From a virus, in IMG/VR virus record IMGVR_UViG_3300007770_000115, positions 1 to 20,061 of that record: a stretch of 20,061 bases of DNA. One strand, given 5' to 3'. The translations under genes were made by a program, and so were the position numbers. The notes beneath the pieces are model-generated. The model did not search any database, was not told where the DNA came from, and was given only the letters and a program-made list of their open reading frames with translations. Below, one piece after another: positions 1-9,400 of the stretch. Each line of letters opens with the position of its first letter. Within the stretch, counting starts at the first letter, position 1.

Positions 1-96
1 GGGGCGGCAACGCCCCAGGCCTCGGCTATGGGAGCGGCCATGCTATCGACAAAGAACGCCGGCGCGCTCGCCGGCAAGAACGCAAGGAGCGAAAAC
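1..96. other. Upstream edge, no gene assigned
   Basis: This short stretch precedes the first confident start. The + frame that leads into the next gene has no stop codon here, so a longer form of that gene cannot be excluded. The strong AAGGAG at 84-89, directly before the ATG at 97, argues that translation starts there. A short GCCGGC inverted repeat lies around 59-76. By synteny, capsid genes should lie just upstream of the window. Confidence 0.3.
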
Positions 97-498
97 ATGA
101 AACCGAGAAAAATGGTGCCGGTGCGCGTGCTCCGCTCCACCGTCGCGAGCGGCGTCAACCTGGCCGAGAGCACGACGGCCGAGATCAGCCCGACAGATTT
201 CCGCGTCCTCGAGACCCTGGGCAAGGTCGAGCTCGACGGCGAGGCCCTCGAGGCCGACGCCCGAGAGAGCGAGAAGCCCGAGGGCGAGCTCGCCGAGGAT
301 TCACCCGTCGAGGCCCTCGAGCTCGGTGACGGCCCGGTTGCCGGACTCCACGAGGCCGGCCTGGCCGAGCTCGGCGCGCTTGCCGACTTCATCGCCGCCG
401 GCGAGGACCTCACCAAGATCGAAGGCGTCGGCAAGGCGACCGAGAAAAAGATCGTCGCCGCGCTCGAGGCCGCCGGCCTGATCGAAGGCGAGGCCTAG
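97..498 (+). CDS. Small head-tail region protein with C-terminal helix-hairpin-helix
   Basis: This 133-aa acidic protein sits immediately before the head-tail joining gene, where siphophages usually carry a small connector or decoration-like protein. The N-terminal 45 residues follow a pattern common in phage proteins of this position: a short beta segment (VRVLR), a spacer, then FRVLETLGKVEL. The middle is rich in Glu and Ala and probably flexible. Residues about 105-128 (LTKIEGVGKATEKKIVAAL) match a helix-hairpin-helix, a fold that binds DNA or protein. The ATG at 97 is chosen because AAGGAG lies 7 nt upstream; an in-frame ATG at 28 has no such site. One base separates the stop from the next GTG start. 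The exact function is unknown; an adaptor role is inferred from position only. Confidence 0.7.
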   Translation: MKPRKMVPVRVLRSTVASGVNLAESTTAEISPTDFRVLETLGKVELDGEALEADARESEKPEGELAEDSPVEALELGDGPVAGLHEAGLAELGALADFIAAGEDLTKIEGVGKATEKKIVAALEAAGLIEGEA

Positions 499-499
499 C

Positions 500-769
500 G
501 TGCCGTTTACCGAGGATCTCGCCCCATTCTTCGACTCCGATGAATTCGGCTCCACCGTGACGCATGGTGCAACCACATTCGTCGGGATTTTCGACAATGG
601 ATTCAGCGAGGTCCTCGGCGCGGCGAGCTCTCACCCGACCCTGACTTGTAAGACCTCCGACGCCCCGGCCGTCGGCGAAACGATCACGATAGCCGGCACT
701 GATTACACGATCATGGTTCACGAGCCCGACGGCGTTGGCGTCACTGTCCTCGAGCTCGAGGAGGCCTAG
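500..769 (+). CDS. Head-tail joining protein, lambda FII-like
   Basis: This 89-aa protein resembles the lambda gpFII family, which caps the head connector and docks the finished tail. Matching features are an acidic N-terminus (EDLAPFFDSDEFG), a THGATTFVGIFDN segment, and a C-terminal beta-rich part in which a TCKTSDAP segment leads to GETITIAGTDYTI and then to a VTVLELEEA ending. Length and order are normal for the family. It starts with GTG one base after the previous stop, using the GAGG embedded in the end of the upstream gene. The next gene starts in the same way, so the pair is translationally coupled. Its place before the Z-, U- and V-like genes is exactly the lambda order. The family assignment is by recognition of pattern, not by alignment. 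Confidence 0.82.
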   Translation: MPFTEDLAPFFDSDEFGSTVTHGATTFVGIFDNGFSEVLGAASSHPTLTCKTSDAPAVGETITIAGTDYTIMVHEPDGVGVTVLELEEA

Positions 770-770
770 C

Positions 771-1298
771 GTGCTCACGATCAACGTGAAGGGCGACATG
801 CGGCGAATCCTACGCCATGCCGACGCCGTACAGCGGCGGCACGTGCCGGCCGCCACCGTGCGCGCCCTGAATCGCACAATGAGCTGGGTTCGGACACAGG
901 CTAAGCGCGAGGGCGCGGCCGCGCTCAAGGTCCCCGTCGGCCACGTCAACCGGCGCATGAGGTCTTACAAGGCCTCGAAAAAGAATCGCTCCGCGCTTCT
1001 CACCTTCATCACCGGCGGCATCAGCGCGGCGACCCTCAAGCCTCGACAGACGAAAAAGGGAGTAACCGCCGGCCGGCACCGCTTCGCCGGCGCCTTCGTC
1101 GCCAAGGGCATCGCCGGCAAGACCGTCGTGTTCAAGCGCAAGGCCCCGAGCCCCTATCCGCTCGAGGGTAAGAAGATCGACACCGGCCCCGCCGTGCGGC
1201 GCATTACAAACGTCGTGCGGGACTCGAGCCGTGATCGGTTCAACTTCGAATTCGAACGAGACCTTAAAGCAAGGATCAAGGGTTATGGCGCACGCTAG
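771..1298 (+). CDS. Tail completion protein, lambda Z-like
   Basis: This 175-aa basic protein matches the phage minor tail protein Z family, needed in lambda to finish tails so that they join heads productively. The N-terminal part contains the typical ALNRTMSWVRTQAKREGA helix. The middle has TLKPRQTKKGVTAG and GAFVAKG, and the later part has TVVFKRKAPSPYPLE. GTG at 771 is taken as the start because it follows the upstream stop by one base and uses the GAGGAGG at 758-764. An in-frame ATG at 735 lies inside the previous gene and has no clear ribosome site. The 3' end overlaps the next start by 14 nt, so coupling continues down the operon. Confidence 0.82.
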   Translation: MLTINVKGDMRRILRHADAVQRRHVPAATVRALNRTMSWVRTQAKREGAAALKVPVGHVNRRMRSYKASKKNRSALLTFITGGISAATLKPRQTKKGVTAGRHRFAGAFVAKGIAGKTVVFKRKAPSPYPLEGKKIDTGPAVRRITNVVRDSSRDRFNFEFERDLKARIKGYGAR

Positions 1299-1719
1299 GC
1301 AACAGATTCGCGACGCCGTCGTTGCCGCGCTCACGACGGCCGCCATTGCCGGCGGCCGCATCTATAGCGGCCACGTTTACCGGCTCAGTACCCTCCCAGC
1401 GGTCAACGTCACGACGCCCGCCGAGGAGCGCGACGAGGACAAGAGCGCCAACGATGCCGACGCCTTCGCCGTCGTCATCGCCGTCAACATTCACGCGGCC
1501 GCCGCGAGCGATCTCGATGACACGCTCGACGCGCTGGCCGCCGCGATCCATCAGACCATGGCCGGCGATAGCACCCTCGCCGGCCTGGTTACAGTGCTTT
1601 CGCTACTCGAGACCGAGACCGAGCTCGAGGATGAGGCGAAAACGCCCCATGGGCGGCTCACGATGCGCTGGGGCGCGCTTTACCACGTGAGCCCGACGGA
1701 CCCCGAGAGTCTCGTTTAA
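1285..1719 (+). CDS. Tail terminator protein, lambda U-like
   Basis: This 144-aa protein corresponds to the lambda gpU family, whose hexamer closes the head-proximal end of the tail tube and sets where polymerisation stops. Family-like features are an N-terminal helix (ARQQIRDAVVAAL), a GRIYSGHVYRL turn followed by LPAVNV, an LDDTLDALAAAIHQTM helix, and a C-terminal RLTMRWGALYHVS strand. ATG at 1285 is preferred over an in-frame ATG at 1231 because AAGG at 1271-1274 precedes it. It overlaps the end of the Z-like gene and is followed 15 nt later by the tail tube gene, the lambda order. Confidence 0.8.
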   Translation: MAHARQQIRDAVVAALTTAAIAGGRIYSGHVYRLSTLPAVNVTTPAEERDEDKSANDADAFAVVIAVNIHAAAASDLDDTLDALAAAIHQTMAGDSTLAGLVTVLSLLETETELEDEAKTPHGRLTMRWGALYHVSPTDPESLV

Positions 1720-1734
1720 CGCAGGAGGACGCAC

Positions 1735-2133
1735 ATGGGACTGTTTCACGGCAAAAACGGCTCGGTCGATTTCAACTCGATCACGGTTGGAAGCGCCAAG
1801 AGCTGGTCATATGAGGAAACCGCCGAGCTCGCCGATAAGACGGCGATGGGCGACACGACCAAGAGTTACTCGACCGGCGTGACCGACGGCTCCGGTTCCA
1901 TCACGTGCGTTATGAGCGCCGTCGATGGCTCGGCCCAGGATACCGGTCAGGCCGATATCGACGTCGGCGACGAGGTCACGCTCATCCTCTACCCGGCCGG
2001 CAACACGTCCACTTACTCTAAGTGGGAGGGCACCGTCACCGTCACCGGCGTCAGCCGCAGCGCCGACCTTTCGAGCATGGGCGAGTTCTCGTTCACGTTC
2101 CAGGGCGGCCTCACCCAGGGCACCGTTACCTAG
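1735..2133 (+). CDS. Major tail tube protein
   Basis: This 132-aa beta-rich protein is the likely tube subunit (lambda gpV position), polymerising on the tape measure to form the DNA conduit. It begins MGLFHGKNGSVDF and contains SAKSWSYEETAELADKTAMGD and repeated Ser/Thr-Gly strands. A VGDEVTLILYP strand and a STYSKWEGTVTVTGV segment lead to the end, typical of tail tube beta-barrels. It lacks the extra C-terminal Ig-like domain found on lambda gpV and is therefore short. A very strong GCAGGAGGA at about 1721-1729 precedes the ATG, consistent with high expression of an abundant structural protein. Confidence 0.85.
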   Translation: MGLFHGKNGSVDFNSITVGSAKSWSYEETAELADKTAMGDTTKSYSTGVTDGSGSITCVMSAVDGSAQDTGQADIDVGDEVTLILYPAGNTSTYSKWEGTVTVTGVSRSADLSSMGEFSFTFQGGLTQGTVT

Positions 2134-2148
2134 CAGGAGGTTTAGGAA

Positions 2149-2517
2149 ATGTCGAGCAGGCCCGACGTTAACAGCATCGCAACGGCACACTTTCGCGAGG
2201 TCATGGGAAACGTGCGCGTCATCGACGCCCCGGAATGGGGCTTGACTGGCGAGCACGCTATCCACGTTTGGCCGGCCACGCTCACCGAGCTCCAGCGGAT
2301 CAACCGCAAGGCCGGCGCGAATAACAACAACCTCGAGCTCCTGGCCGAGACTCTGATCGTCCGCGCTCGGTTCGCCGACCGCACCCCGATCTGGCAGGCC
2401 GGACACCGTGCCGTCATCATGCACGAATTCGATCCCGACGTTGTTGCTCGAGTCGTCGCCGAGATCAACGACGACCAGGCCGGCGGCACGGCGGCGGGAG
2501 GGGATTCGGGAAACTGA
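2149..2517 (+). CDS. Tail assembly chaperone, G-like product
   Basis: This 122-aa protein occupies the lambda G position between tail tube and tape measure. Such proteins coat the tape measure and recruit tube subunits but are absent from the finished tail. Visible features are an N-terminal HFREVMGNVRVIDAPEWG segment, a TLTELQRINRKAG helix, and a helical acidic C-terminal region (DPDVVARVVAEIND) followed by a Gly-rich tail. An AGGAGG at 2134-2141 precedes the ATG. The last two codons, GGA AAC, form part of a GGGAAAC slippery heptamer directly before the TGA, so a fraction of ribosomes should shift into the next frame (see the fusion product). Confidence 0.85.
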   Translation: MSSRPDVNSIATAHFREVMGNVRVIDAPEWGLTGEHAIHVWPATLTELQRINRKAGANNNNLELLAETLIVRARFADRTPIWQAGHRAVIMHEFDPDVVARVVAEINDDQAGGTAAGGDSGN

Positions 2518-2732
2518 TAATCGGCGGCGAGCTCGTCGTCACACTCGAGGAGCTCGCCGCCATAACCGCCAGTCTCACGACGATCAGCGACGCCGCGATA
2601 TTGAATCTATACGGCTTCGCCGAGATCCTGGGGCGCACCGTTGACGAGCTTGCCGACGTAATGACCCCGTCCGAGCTCGTGAGCTGGGAGCACATCAAGG
2701 CCGAACAGCTCAAGCGAAAGGGCAGGCTATGA
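2149..2732 (+). CDS. Tail assembly chaperone GT fusion made by -1 frameshift
   Basis: A -1 shift at GGGAAAC (2508-2514) makes the ribosome read CTG at 2514 next, avoiding the TGA at 2515-2517. The new frame stays open for 72 codons to the TGA at 2730-2732, which overlaps the tape measure ATG. The predicted fusion is about 194 aa. The extension has no usable start of its own near its beginning. It reads as protein: LIIGGELVVTLEELAAIT, then a helical segment with GRTVDELADVMTPSELVSWE, ending in a basic KAEQLKRKGRL. In lambda the equivalent gpGT is made at GGGAAAG; its T part binds the tube subunit while G binds the tape measure. The frame and motif are read directly; function is by analogy. Confidence 0.85.
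2508..2561 (+). promoter_or_regulatory. Programmed -1 ribosomal frameshift signal
   Basis: GGGAAAC at 2508-2514 is in the X XXY YYZ register of the upstream gene (codons GGA 2509-2511, AAC 2512-2514). Eight nucleotides later a perfect 12-bp inverted repeat starts: GGCGGCGAGCTC at 2523-2534 and GAGCTCGCCGCC at 2550-2561, with a 15-nt loop. Slip site, spacer and stem match the standard layout of bacterial -1 frameshift signals. Confidence 0.88.
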
Positions 2733-5263
2733 CCGTCAGAGCGCGCTATAGGTTCGACGCCCAGGATGGGAGCAAGAGAGCTGTTCGGAGCTTTCGCAAG
2801 AATATCCTGAGCGCCGATCGCGCCGTCGATGGACTGAAAAAGCGCCTCGTCGGCATGGCCGGCGCCGCCGGCCTGGGCCTGGTCGCTCGCGAGGTTGTCA
2901 AGACCGGCGTGAGCTTCGGCCGCGAAATGGCAAACGTCCAATCGATCACCGGCGCCAGCAAGCGCGAGCTCGATGCGCTCACCAACTCGGCCCGCGAATG
3001 GGGGCGCATCACCGCCTTTAGCGCAAGGGAGGCCTCCCAGGCGCAATACGCGCTGGCCAGCGCGGGCCTCGACGTCAAGCAAGTCATCGGCTCGCTCGGC
3101 CCGGTCCTCAAGTTTGCCGGCGCTGCCCAGGCCGAGCTCGGCCAGGCCGCCGAGATCACCGCCGGCGCCATGAATGCTTTCAAGCTCAAGGCCAAGGATA
3201 CCGAGCGGATCGTTAACGTGTTCGCCGCCGGCATCAAGGCGAGCCCGCTCAACGCCGAGCGCCTGGGCGACGCGCTCGCCTACGCTGGCCCGATCGCCGG
3301 CACGTTCAACATGAGCCTCGAGGACACCGTCGGCATCCTCGGCGCATTCCACTCGGTAAACATCAAGGGAGCGATGGCCGGCACGCGCTTCGCCTCGACG
3401 ATGCTCGCAATGCAAAAGGCGATGACAAGCAGCAAGGGCAGGATTTCCGAGCTCCTCAAGGCCTGGAAGCCGATGGAGACCGGACTTATCGGCGGCCTCG
3501 AGCTCCTCGAGTCGGCCGGCTACTCGGCCGAGGAGGCGCTCGCCGAGCTCGGCGCGAAGGGTGGCCCCGGCCTGGCCGCGCTCCTGACCAAGGGCACCAC
3601 GGCGATCAAGGCGATGCGCGACGCCGTCACCGATACCGACCAAGCGACCGAGGCCTACAAGACGCAGATGGATACCACCTGGGGCGACTTCAAGACCCTT
3701 ATGAGCGCGCTCACCGACAAGGCTATCGGCGGCTGGGGGAAGATCGAGGACGGCGTGCGCGGTTCGTTGCAGCGCATGACCGAGGAGATCAATTCATGGG
3801 GGCAGAGTATCCAGGACGAGGCCATTCAGTCGATGAAGGACCTCGGCCAGGAGATCGAGCATATCCAGCAGCTCACCGCGATCCGCGACCTCGTCGATAC
3901 CACAGCGGAGCTCAACAGCGAGAGCGGGAGCCTCTTTGACGCATTCGAGGCCCTGGGCAAGACGACCGAGCGTTACGATACGAGCGTCAAGCGCCTCGGC
4001 GCCGTCATGTCCGACGGCACTTTCGCCGCAAAGGGCCTGCATTCGAGCTTCAACGATCTCGCCGTCAGTGAGGGCTATTGGGTTGGCATGGTCGCCAAGG
4101 ATGCGATTCAAATGATGGAGCAACAGAATCGCGCAATGGATGCGGCCGACGAGCGCGCCCGACAGCTCGCCGAGAGCTTCGACGCTCTCGGCGTTGACTT
4201 CACGAGCCTCCTTGGCGATATCCGCGCCCTACACGGCACGCAAGACCCGTTCAACACGGCCAACGCCGAGACCGCCGCCGCGCTGATAGAGCGGATCAGC
4301 GAAGCCCAGCGCGAGGTGAACATCGGCCTCCTCAAGGGCGAGATCAGCGGCGAGGCCTGGGCGACGATGCGCGACCGGCTCGAGGAATACCGCAAGGCCC
4401 TCGACCTCTATGAAACCAAGCTACGCACGCTCATGGAGCTCGAGGCCCAACGCAAGGAGCTCATCGAGGCCGGCGCTGGCGGCGGCCCCGGCGGCGGCGG
4501 CGAGGAGGGTGCGATCGACCCGATCCGCGCCCTCCTCGAGGGCCGCGAGACTCCCGGCGGCGCCAACATGGCCGTCGATGACGCCCTCAAGGGCGCCGGC
4601 GACTTCTCTGGCGAGTTCGCCGATCCGGCCGAGCGCTTTAACGATATGATCGACGCCATGGCCGAGACCCGCGCCGAGGCCGAGATCCTCACCGACGCTT
4701 TCAATAACCTCGGCGCCTTCGGTGAGCAGGCAATGACCTCGCTGATCGACGCGAGCATTGCGGCCGTGCGCGGCTCGAAAAAGAGCTACGGGGAAATGGG
4801 CAAGGTCCTCGCGAAATGGACGGCCGACACGCTCAAAGCCGTCGCCTCTCAGGCCGCCGGTAAGGCCCTGTTTTACACGGCCGAAGGACTCGCCCACTTG
4901 AGCATGGGCAACGGCGTCAAGGCCGGCGAGGCCTTCGCCGCCGCGAAAACCTACGCCGTAACGGCTGGCGTTGCCGGCACCATGGCCGTCGCCGTCGGCG
5001 CCGTCAGCGCCAACAACGCACCGACAGGCGCTTTTATGTCCGAGCGCGAGAAAGAGGAAACCGCCGGCCTGGACACCTCGAGCGCGGCATCCGGCTCGCG
5101 GGCGATCACGAGCTCACAGGTCGCTCAGGCCGCCGCCGCGATCCACGTGACGCACGTTTACTATGGCAACGTCTACTTCGGCGATCAAAACCAAGCGACG
5201 ACCGAGGCGATTCAGGACCAAATTGATACTGGCGCGCTTTCCTTCGGCGAGGAGGTCTCCTAA
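2729..5263 (+). CDS. Tape measure protein, TP901-type
   Basis: This 844-aa protein is the tail tape measure, which sets tail length and is ejected ahead of the DNA. Residues about 55-320 match the phage minor tail (TP901) core. Marker segments are FGREMANVQSITGASKREL, ITAFSAREASQAQYALASAG, and a FNMSLEDTVGILGAFHSVNI stretch. Next comes the KGAMAGTRFASTMLAM stretch and a TTWGDFKTLMSALTDKAIG helix. The middle (about 350-600) is helical and coiled-coil-like. A Gly-rich linker near 585-600 separates it from a C-terminal hydrophobic Ala/Gly region at about 690-765. Using the usual rule of about 0.15 nm per residue, the tail would be near 125 nm; this is an estimate. The ATG overlaps the TGA of the frameshift product and its own ribosome site is weak, so reinitiation by ribosomes finishing GT is likely. 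Confidence 0.93.
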   Translation: MTVRARYRFDAQDGSKRAVRSFRKNILSADRAVDGLKKRLVGMAGAAGLGLVAREVVKTGVSFGREMANVQSITGASKRELDALTNSAREWGRITAFSAREASQAQYALASAGLDVKQVIGSLGPVLKFAGAAQAELGQAAEITAGAMNAFKLKAKDTERIVNVFAAGIKASPLNAERLGDALAYAGPIAGTFNMSLEDTVGILGAFHSVNIKGAMAGTRFASTMLAMQKAMTSSKGRISELLKAWKPMETGLIGGLELLESAGYSAEEALAELGAKGGPGLAALLTKGTTAIKAMRDAVTDTDQATEAYKTQMDTTWGDFKTLMSALTDKAIGGWGKIEDGVRGSLQRMTEEINSWGQSIQDEAIQSMKDLGQEIEHIQQLTAIRDLVDTTAELNSESGSLFDAFEALGKTTERYDTSVKRLGAVMSDGTFAAKGLHSSFNDLAVSEGYWVGMVAKDAIQMMEQQNRAMDAADERARQLAESFDALGVDFTSLLGDIRALHGTQDPFNTANAETAAALIERISEAQREVNIGLLKGEISGEAWATMRDRLEEYRKALDLYETKLRTLMELEAQRKELIEAGAGGGPGGGGEEGAIDPIRALLEGRETPGGANMAVDDALKGAGDFSGEFADPAERFNDMIDAMAETRAEAEILTDAFNNLGAFGEQAMTSLIDASIAAVRGSKKSYGEMGKVLAKWTADTLKAVASQAAGKALFYTAEGLAHLSMGNGVKAGEAFAAAKTYAVTAGVAGTMAVAVGAVSANNAPTGAFMSEREKEETAGLDTSSAASGSRAITSSQVAQAAAAIHVTHVYYGNVYFGDQNQATTEAIQDQIDTGALSFGEEVS

Positions 5264-6412
5264 ATGAGCACCCGCGCTTTTCTCGGAATCGAAGCCCAGC
5301 CCGCCGCCGTCGATTGCATGAGGGCGGCCGCCGGCCTCTACGTGCCTAACCATGCTTTCCGCGACGGCAACGCCAACCTTTACAGCGGGACCAAGACCGG
5401 CAACGGCGACGGCCTCTCGTGGAATAGGACGAAATATCGCGGCTGGTATTATCACGGCGCCGACGCCGGCGACGCCTATGGACACTACGGCGGCGCAAAA
5501 AGCCCTTACGGATTTCTCGACGCCTCGAGCCTCTACATCGCCACCGATCAAACGACCGCCACCGCGCCCGACTTCGCGACCAATCACCGCGTTTTGGCCG
5601 CGACGATTCATACCGATTACATTCCGTTCAACCGCTACTTTGCCGCGCACTATGACAAGGCGATCACGCTTGCGCTCGCCGCCGTCGTGCCGGCCGACGT
5701 GACGATCGGAACCAACCTCAAGGCCTTCCTCGCCTGCTACGATTCCGACGGCGCCCTCATCACGGCCGGCACTCATGGCACGCCGCCGCTCACCGAGGCC
5801 AACCCCGTTGAGCTGGTCTTTGACGACGCCGGCACGACCGGCACCGGAGATTGGCAGCGGCTCCTTGCCTCGACAGCCGAGGTCATGCCGGCCGGCACCG
5901 CCTATGTAATTCTCCATATCGGGCACAACAGTCCCGACAGCGCAAATACCGGCCTCGTCTATGGCGACCTCTCGCTCATGCTCAACCCGGCCAATGTTTC
6001 AATCGCCGAGAGCTCGCCGGTGCTGTTTCAGGATCTCGACCCGGTCGAGCTCCGCGTCGGCAGCGCAATGGCCTGGGAGGCCCTCGGCGCCTCGAGTCGC
6101 GTTATGCTCTCAGGCCAGCGCGTGCGCTCGGTCGGAATCAAGGACGGCCTCAAGGCGCGCTTTCATGCCGTGTTCACCAAAATCAGCGATGAAGCGTATC
6201 AGGAGCTCCTCACGATCTGGCACTTGAGCACGCTCGGCCTCGGCCAGCACGTGCCCGAGCCGGTGCCGGTTTGCATCGACTTCGGGCTCGGCCAGCTTCC
6301 CTTTTTCGGTTACTACAACGTCACACGCGCCAGTTTCAGCGGGAGCTTTCATCCTCATTGGACACTGGCCGGCCAAGGCTACGACGTCGCGCTCGAGCTC
6401 GAGGAGGCCTAG
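5264..6412 (+). CDS. Minor tail protein with carbohydrate-binding-like N-terminal part
   Basis: This 382-aa protein lies between the tape measure and the tail-tip gene, the position of distal tail or minor tail proteins. The first 240 or so residues look like a jelly-roll carbohydrate-binding module. A GNANLYSGT/GDGLSWNR start is followed by strands and then a segment with YDSDGALI, WQRLLASTAEVMPAGTAYV and GDLSLML, a pattern usual in such modules. The last 130 residues (DPVELRVGSAMAWEAL, SVGIKDGLKARFHAVF, LPFFGYYNVT) are a separate beta-rich domain probably used for tail attachment. The ATG follows the tape measure stop with no gap, and AGGAGGT at 5250-5256 provides the ribosome site. It ends in LELEEA, whose codons carry the ribosome site of the next gene. 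I do not recognise a named family for the whole protein. Confidence 0.72.
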   Translation: MSTRAFLGIEAQPAAVDCMRAAAGLYVPNHAFRDGNANLYSGTKTGNGDGLSWNRTKYRGWYYHGADAGDAYGHYGGAKSPYGFLDASSLYIATDQTTATAPDFATNHRVLAATIHTDYIPFNRYFAAHYDKAITLALAAVVPADVTIGTNLKAFLACYDSDGALITAGTHGTPPLTEANPVELVFDDAGTTGTGDWQRLLASTAEVMPAGTAYVILHIGHNSPDSANTGLVYGDLSLMLNPANVSIAESSPVLFQDLDPVELRVGSAMAWEALGASSRVMLSGQRVRSVGIKDGLKARFHAVFTKISDEAYQELLTIWHLSTLGLGQHVPEPVPVCIDFGLGQLPFFGYYNVTRASFSGSFHPHWTLAGQGYDVALELEEA

Positions 6413-6414
6413 CC

Positions 6415-9400
6415 TTGCGGACCTTGTTCGAGATCCAGACCGACACGCCCGCCATTTGGGAGGACTATAGCGATCGCGTCGTTTTCGACGGCCTGGGCGC
6501 CATCAGCTACAAGGCCGGCCGCGATGGCCGGCCGATTCTGAGCCCACCCTCGGTCCTGACGATCGACAACCGCGACGGCCACTTTTTCACCGAGCCCGAC
6601 GCCGTTGGTAGCGTGTTCGCTTCCGGCTGGGAGGGCCGCCGCGTGCGCTTCAAGCTCGAGCATGGCGGACAGGACGCAATCACGATTGGAACCTTTCGCG
6701 TCACCGACGAGGACGGCCTCCGCTCAGGCCGCGACGGCTGGGCGCAACTTCGCCTTGAGAGCCTGGCCGAGGAGCTCAAGCGCGGCGATGCGAGCGAGAT
6801 CGCCCACGGTCGAGGTTGGTATCCTGATATCCCTTGGACCGTCGCAATTCAGCGCACCCTGAAGCCCGAGGAAACCGGCGGCATCGCCTTGCCGAGCGAC
6901 GCCATCGCCTTCGAGGAAACGCGCCGCGCCATCAGCTCGGCCGGCCGGCCCGGCGATCGGACCTCAAGCGGATTCGACGCGCTCAGGACCCGCGCCGCCG
7001 ACGCTTGCTTTAACGAAGCCAATGGCCGTTTCGCCTTCCTCACCGTCGAGGGCGGCATATGGGAGCTCGAGCCAACAACGGGAATTTATACCGAAGTCTC
7101 GAAGTCATGGACCCTTGCCAACAACCGCGATGCGCTCCGAATTTGGTGGAGCCAGCAAAGCACTGGCGACGGCACCTATTTTGTCCTCACGGCTCCCGGC
7201 AACACGGCCTATGGTTGGGGCGGCTTCCGCGAGCGCTATGCCAAGGGGACTTCGTTCAACATCTACCGCACCGACCAGGCGAGCGCGGTCGGCGGCGCCG
7301 GCGCCTCGGACTCGGAGAACGTCCTCACGCCCTGCCTCGTGCGCGATCACATCAACGAGAAGCCCGACCCGCTCGGCAACGGCGGGATCGGCGCGAGCGG
7401 TTACAACGTCTACGGGATGCGAGTCTATGGAAACGAGTATTATGCCTTCGCCGACAATGACAGCTATCACTTTGGGATCAGGGAGCGGCGCGAGGCGATC
7501 CTCATTCCCTTCGCGCAATACGCCTATCCGCTCGAGCTGAGAAACTTCACCGTCGGTGCTGAGATCGACGAGGTCGAGATATTCAAGGTCAAGCGCGGCC
7601 ATGATTGGGAGGCCGCGCCGATCAACGCCTACTCGCCCGACAACGATAACCGTTGGACCGTCGGTCCCAATGAGGGCGCTGGCTCGAGCGGTCGCTGGGC
7701 GACCCTCAACAATCGCGCCGGCGCCGGTTATTATAGCTTCGTCCTCCTCGACGACGACCTCACCCTCACCGATCTCGACCCGGCGACCTGGGCGCATTTT
7801 TACACCGGCCTCAAGCACTCGATCGGCCAAGGCCCCATGGTCGATCTCTCGACCGATCACCGTGACGGCATCGCCGCCTATGATGGCGTTTACTGGCTCG
7901 CATACTTCCGATATAACACGGCCACGCGCACCTATCGCCTGATCTGTGCGTTTAACGACGGCTCGACGCAATCGGAGGTCGAGGTCGCCGAGCTCAAGGA
8001 GCACCGGCTTCCGACCTTCGTGGTTTGCGATATCACGCGCCCGACCGACAACCGAGGCCAGCGCGGCGCGATCATCTACGGCTGGATCGACTACGACCCG
8101 CAGCCGATCGCCGATCACGAGGTCGGCCCCGACACGAATGCCAACGGTACTTGCGTGATGGCCGAGAGTGGCATCGACGTGTGCCCGGTCGATACCGCGA
8201 GCCACTCGGCCGCGCCGACCTTCTCGGCCCAGGGCGGCACCGTCGTCCGCTTCCGCGAGTTCGAGGACGACGCCCCACTCGACCGACATAATCAGGGCGG
8301 CACAAATGAGCACATTTCCGGCCGATGGACTCCGATTGCAATAGGGTTCAAGCGCTACCTCCAAGACGGCCTCCCTAACAATCGGACGCACTACAACGCC
8401 GTCATATCCTGCATCGACCGCGCCGAGCTCGAGCCCTATGAGCCCGGCACCGAGAGCTATGAGCAAGCCCGCGCCGGCACGGCGACCTATCGCCTTTTCT
8501 ATCTACACATCACGATCGCCGGCGCCTCGGCCGTCGAGCCTTACGCCTATGCCACGTCGATCACCGACACGCGAGGGCCTGGCGTCGATATCCAGCACGG
8601 CAGCCCCTTGCCCTGGATGGGGTTCTCCCGCCTTTGTCGCGGCCGCGATGGCGACGAGGAGACCAACAACACCGCCCAGCACGTATACGCCTACAGCCCG
8701 GCCGATCGCGGCCTTTACGCTTTCGCATGCGACGATACCGGCCTCGGCCGGCCGGCGCCGGTCGGCCACGTGCAGAGTACGGAAATTTGGTTTGGTCCCG
8801 GCACCCTCGCCGTCGGCAATGATGGCGACGGCGACCTTGAGGCGCCCATTGTTGCCGGCGTAACCTGGCCGACCTTCCCCGGCGCCGACTTCGAGCGCCT
8901 CCCGAATGGGAATTATCAGGCCTGGCTCTACGGGCCGCATCACATGGGCCGCGTGCCGTTGCTCGATAACAAGGACACGAATAAGCTCACGGCCATCGGC
9001 AAGCTCGCCGACCTCGCCGACCATGTTTTCCTCTACGGCCGCGACGGCGTCGCCGAGCTCAAGGCCTACCCGGCATCCGACGCCTCGGCCGATCTGACGA
9101 TCAGGGCGCCCGAGCACGTCGGCCAGGCCGAGCGCTCTCGCACCGAGATCGTCAACACCTCCCAGCGCTCGGTTTATGACGTGCACCCCGGCGAAATCAG
9201 CATTACCCGTTTTCTCGCCCCTGGTAGCGTGTTCGCCGCCGAGCCGATCGTCACCGGCCTCGGAAGCTATCCGCTCGAGCTCGAGCTCCGTTGCATCCTG
9301 GCCGGCCGGCCAAGCGATGCGAGTCACTACCAAAGCGGCCGATCGCCTTGGCGCTCGCGTTGTCTTTTCGGCTGGCGCATGACGACCGCCCGCGTTAAGA

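Noticed and set aside
2465-3643. Long open frame on the - strand opposite the tape measure gene
   Set aside because: The + strand tape measure is clear by family. GAGCTC, CTCGAG and GCCGGC are their own reverse complements, so the antisense strand rarely meets stops. The same applies to long antisense frames at 7105-8466 and 10393-11835.
6271-6414. Upstream extension of the tail-tip gene
   Set aside because: An ATG at 6271 would put 144 nt inside the preceding gene and add an Arg-rich stretch. The TTG at 6415 has a strong ribosome site and matches other junctions in this genome.
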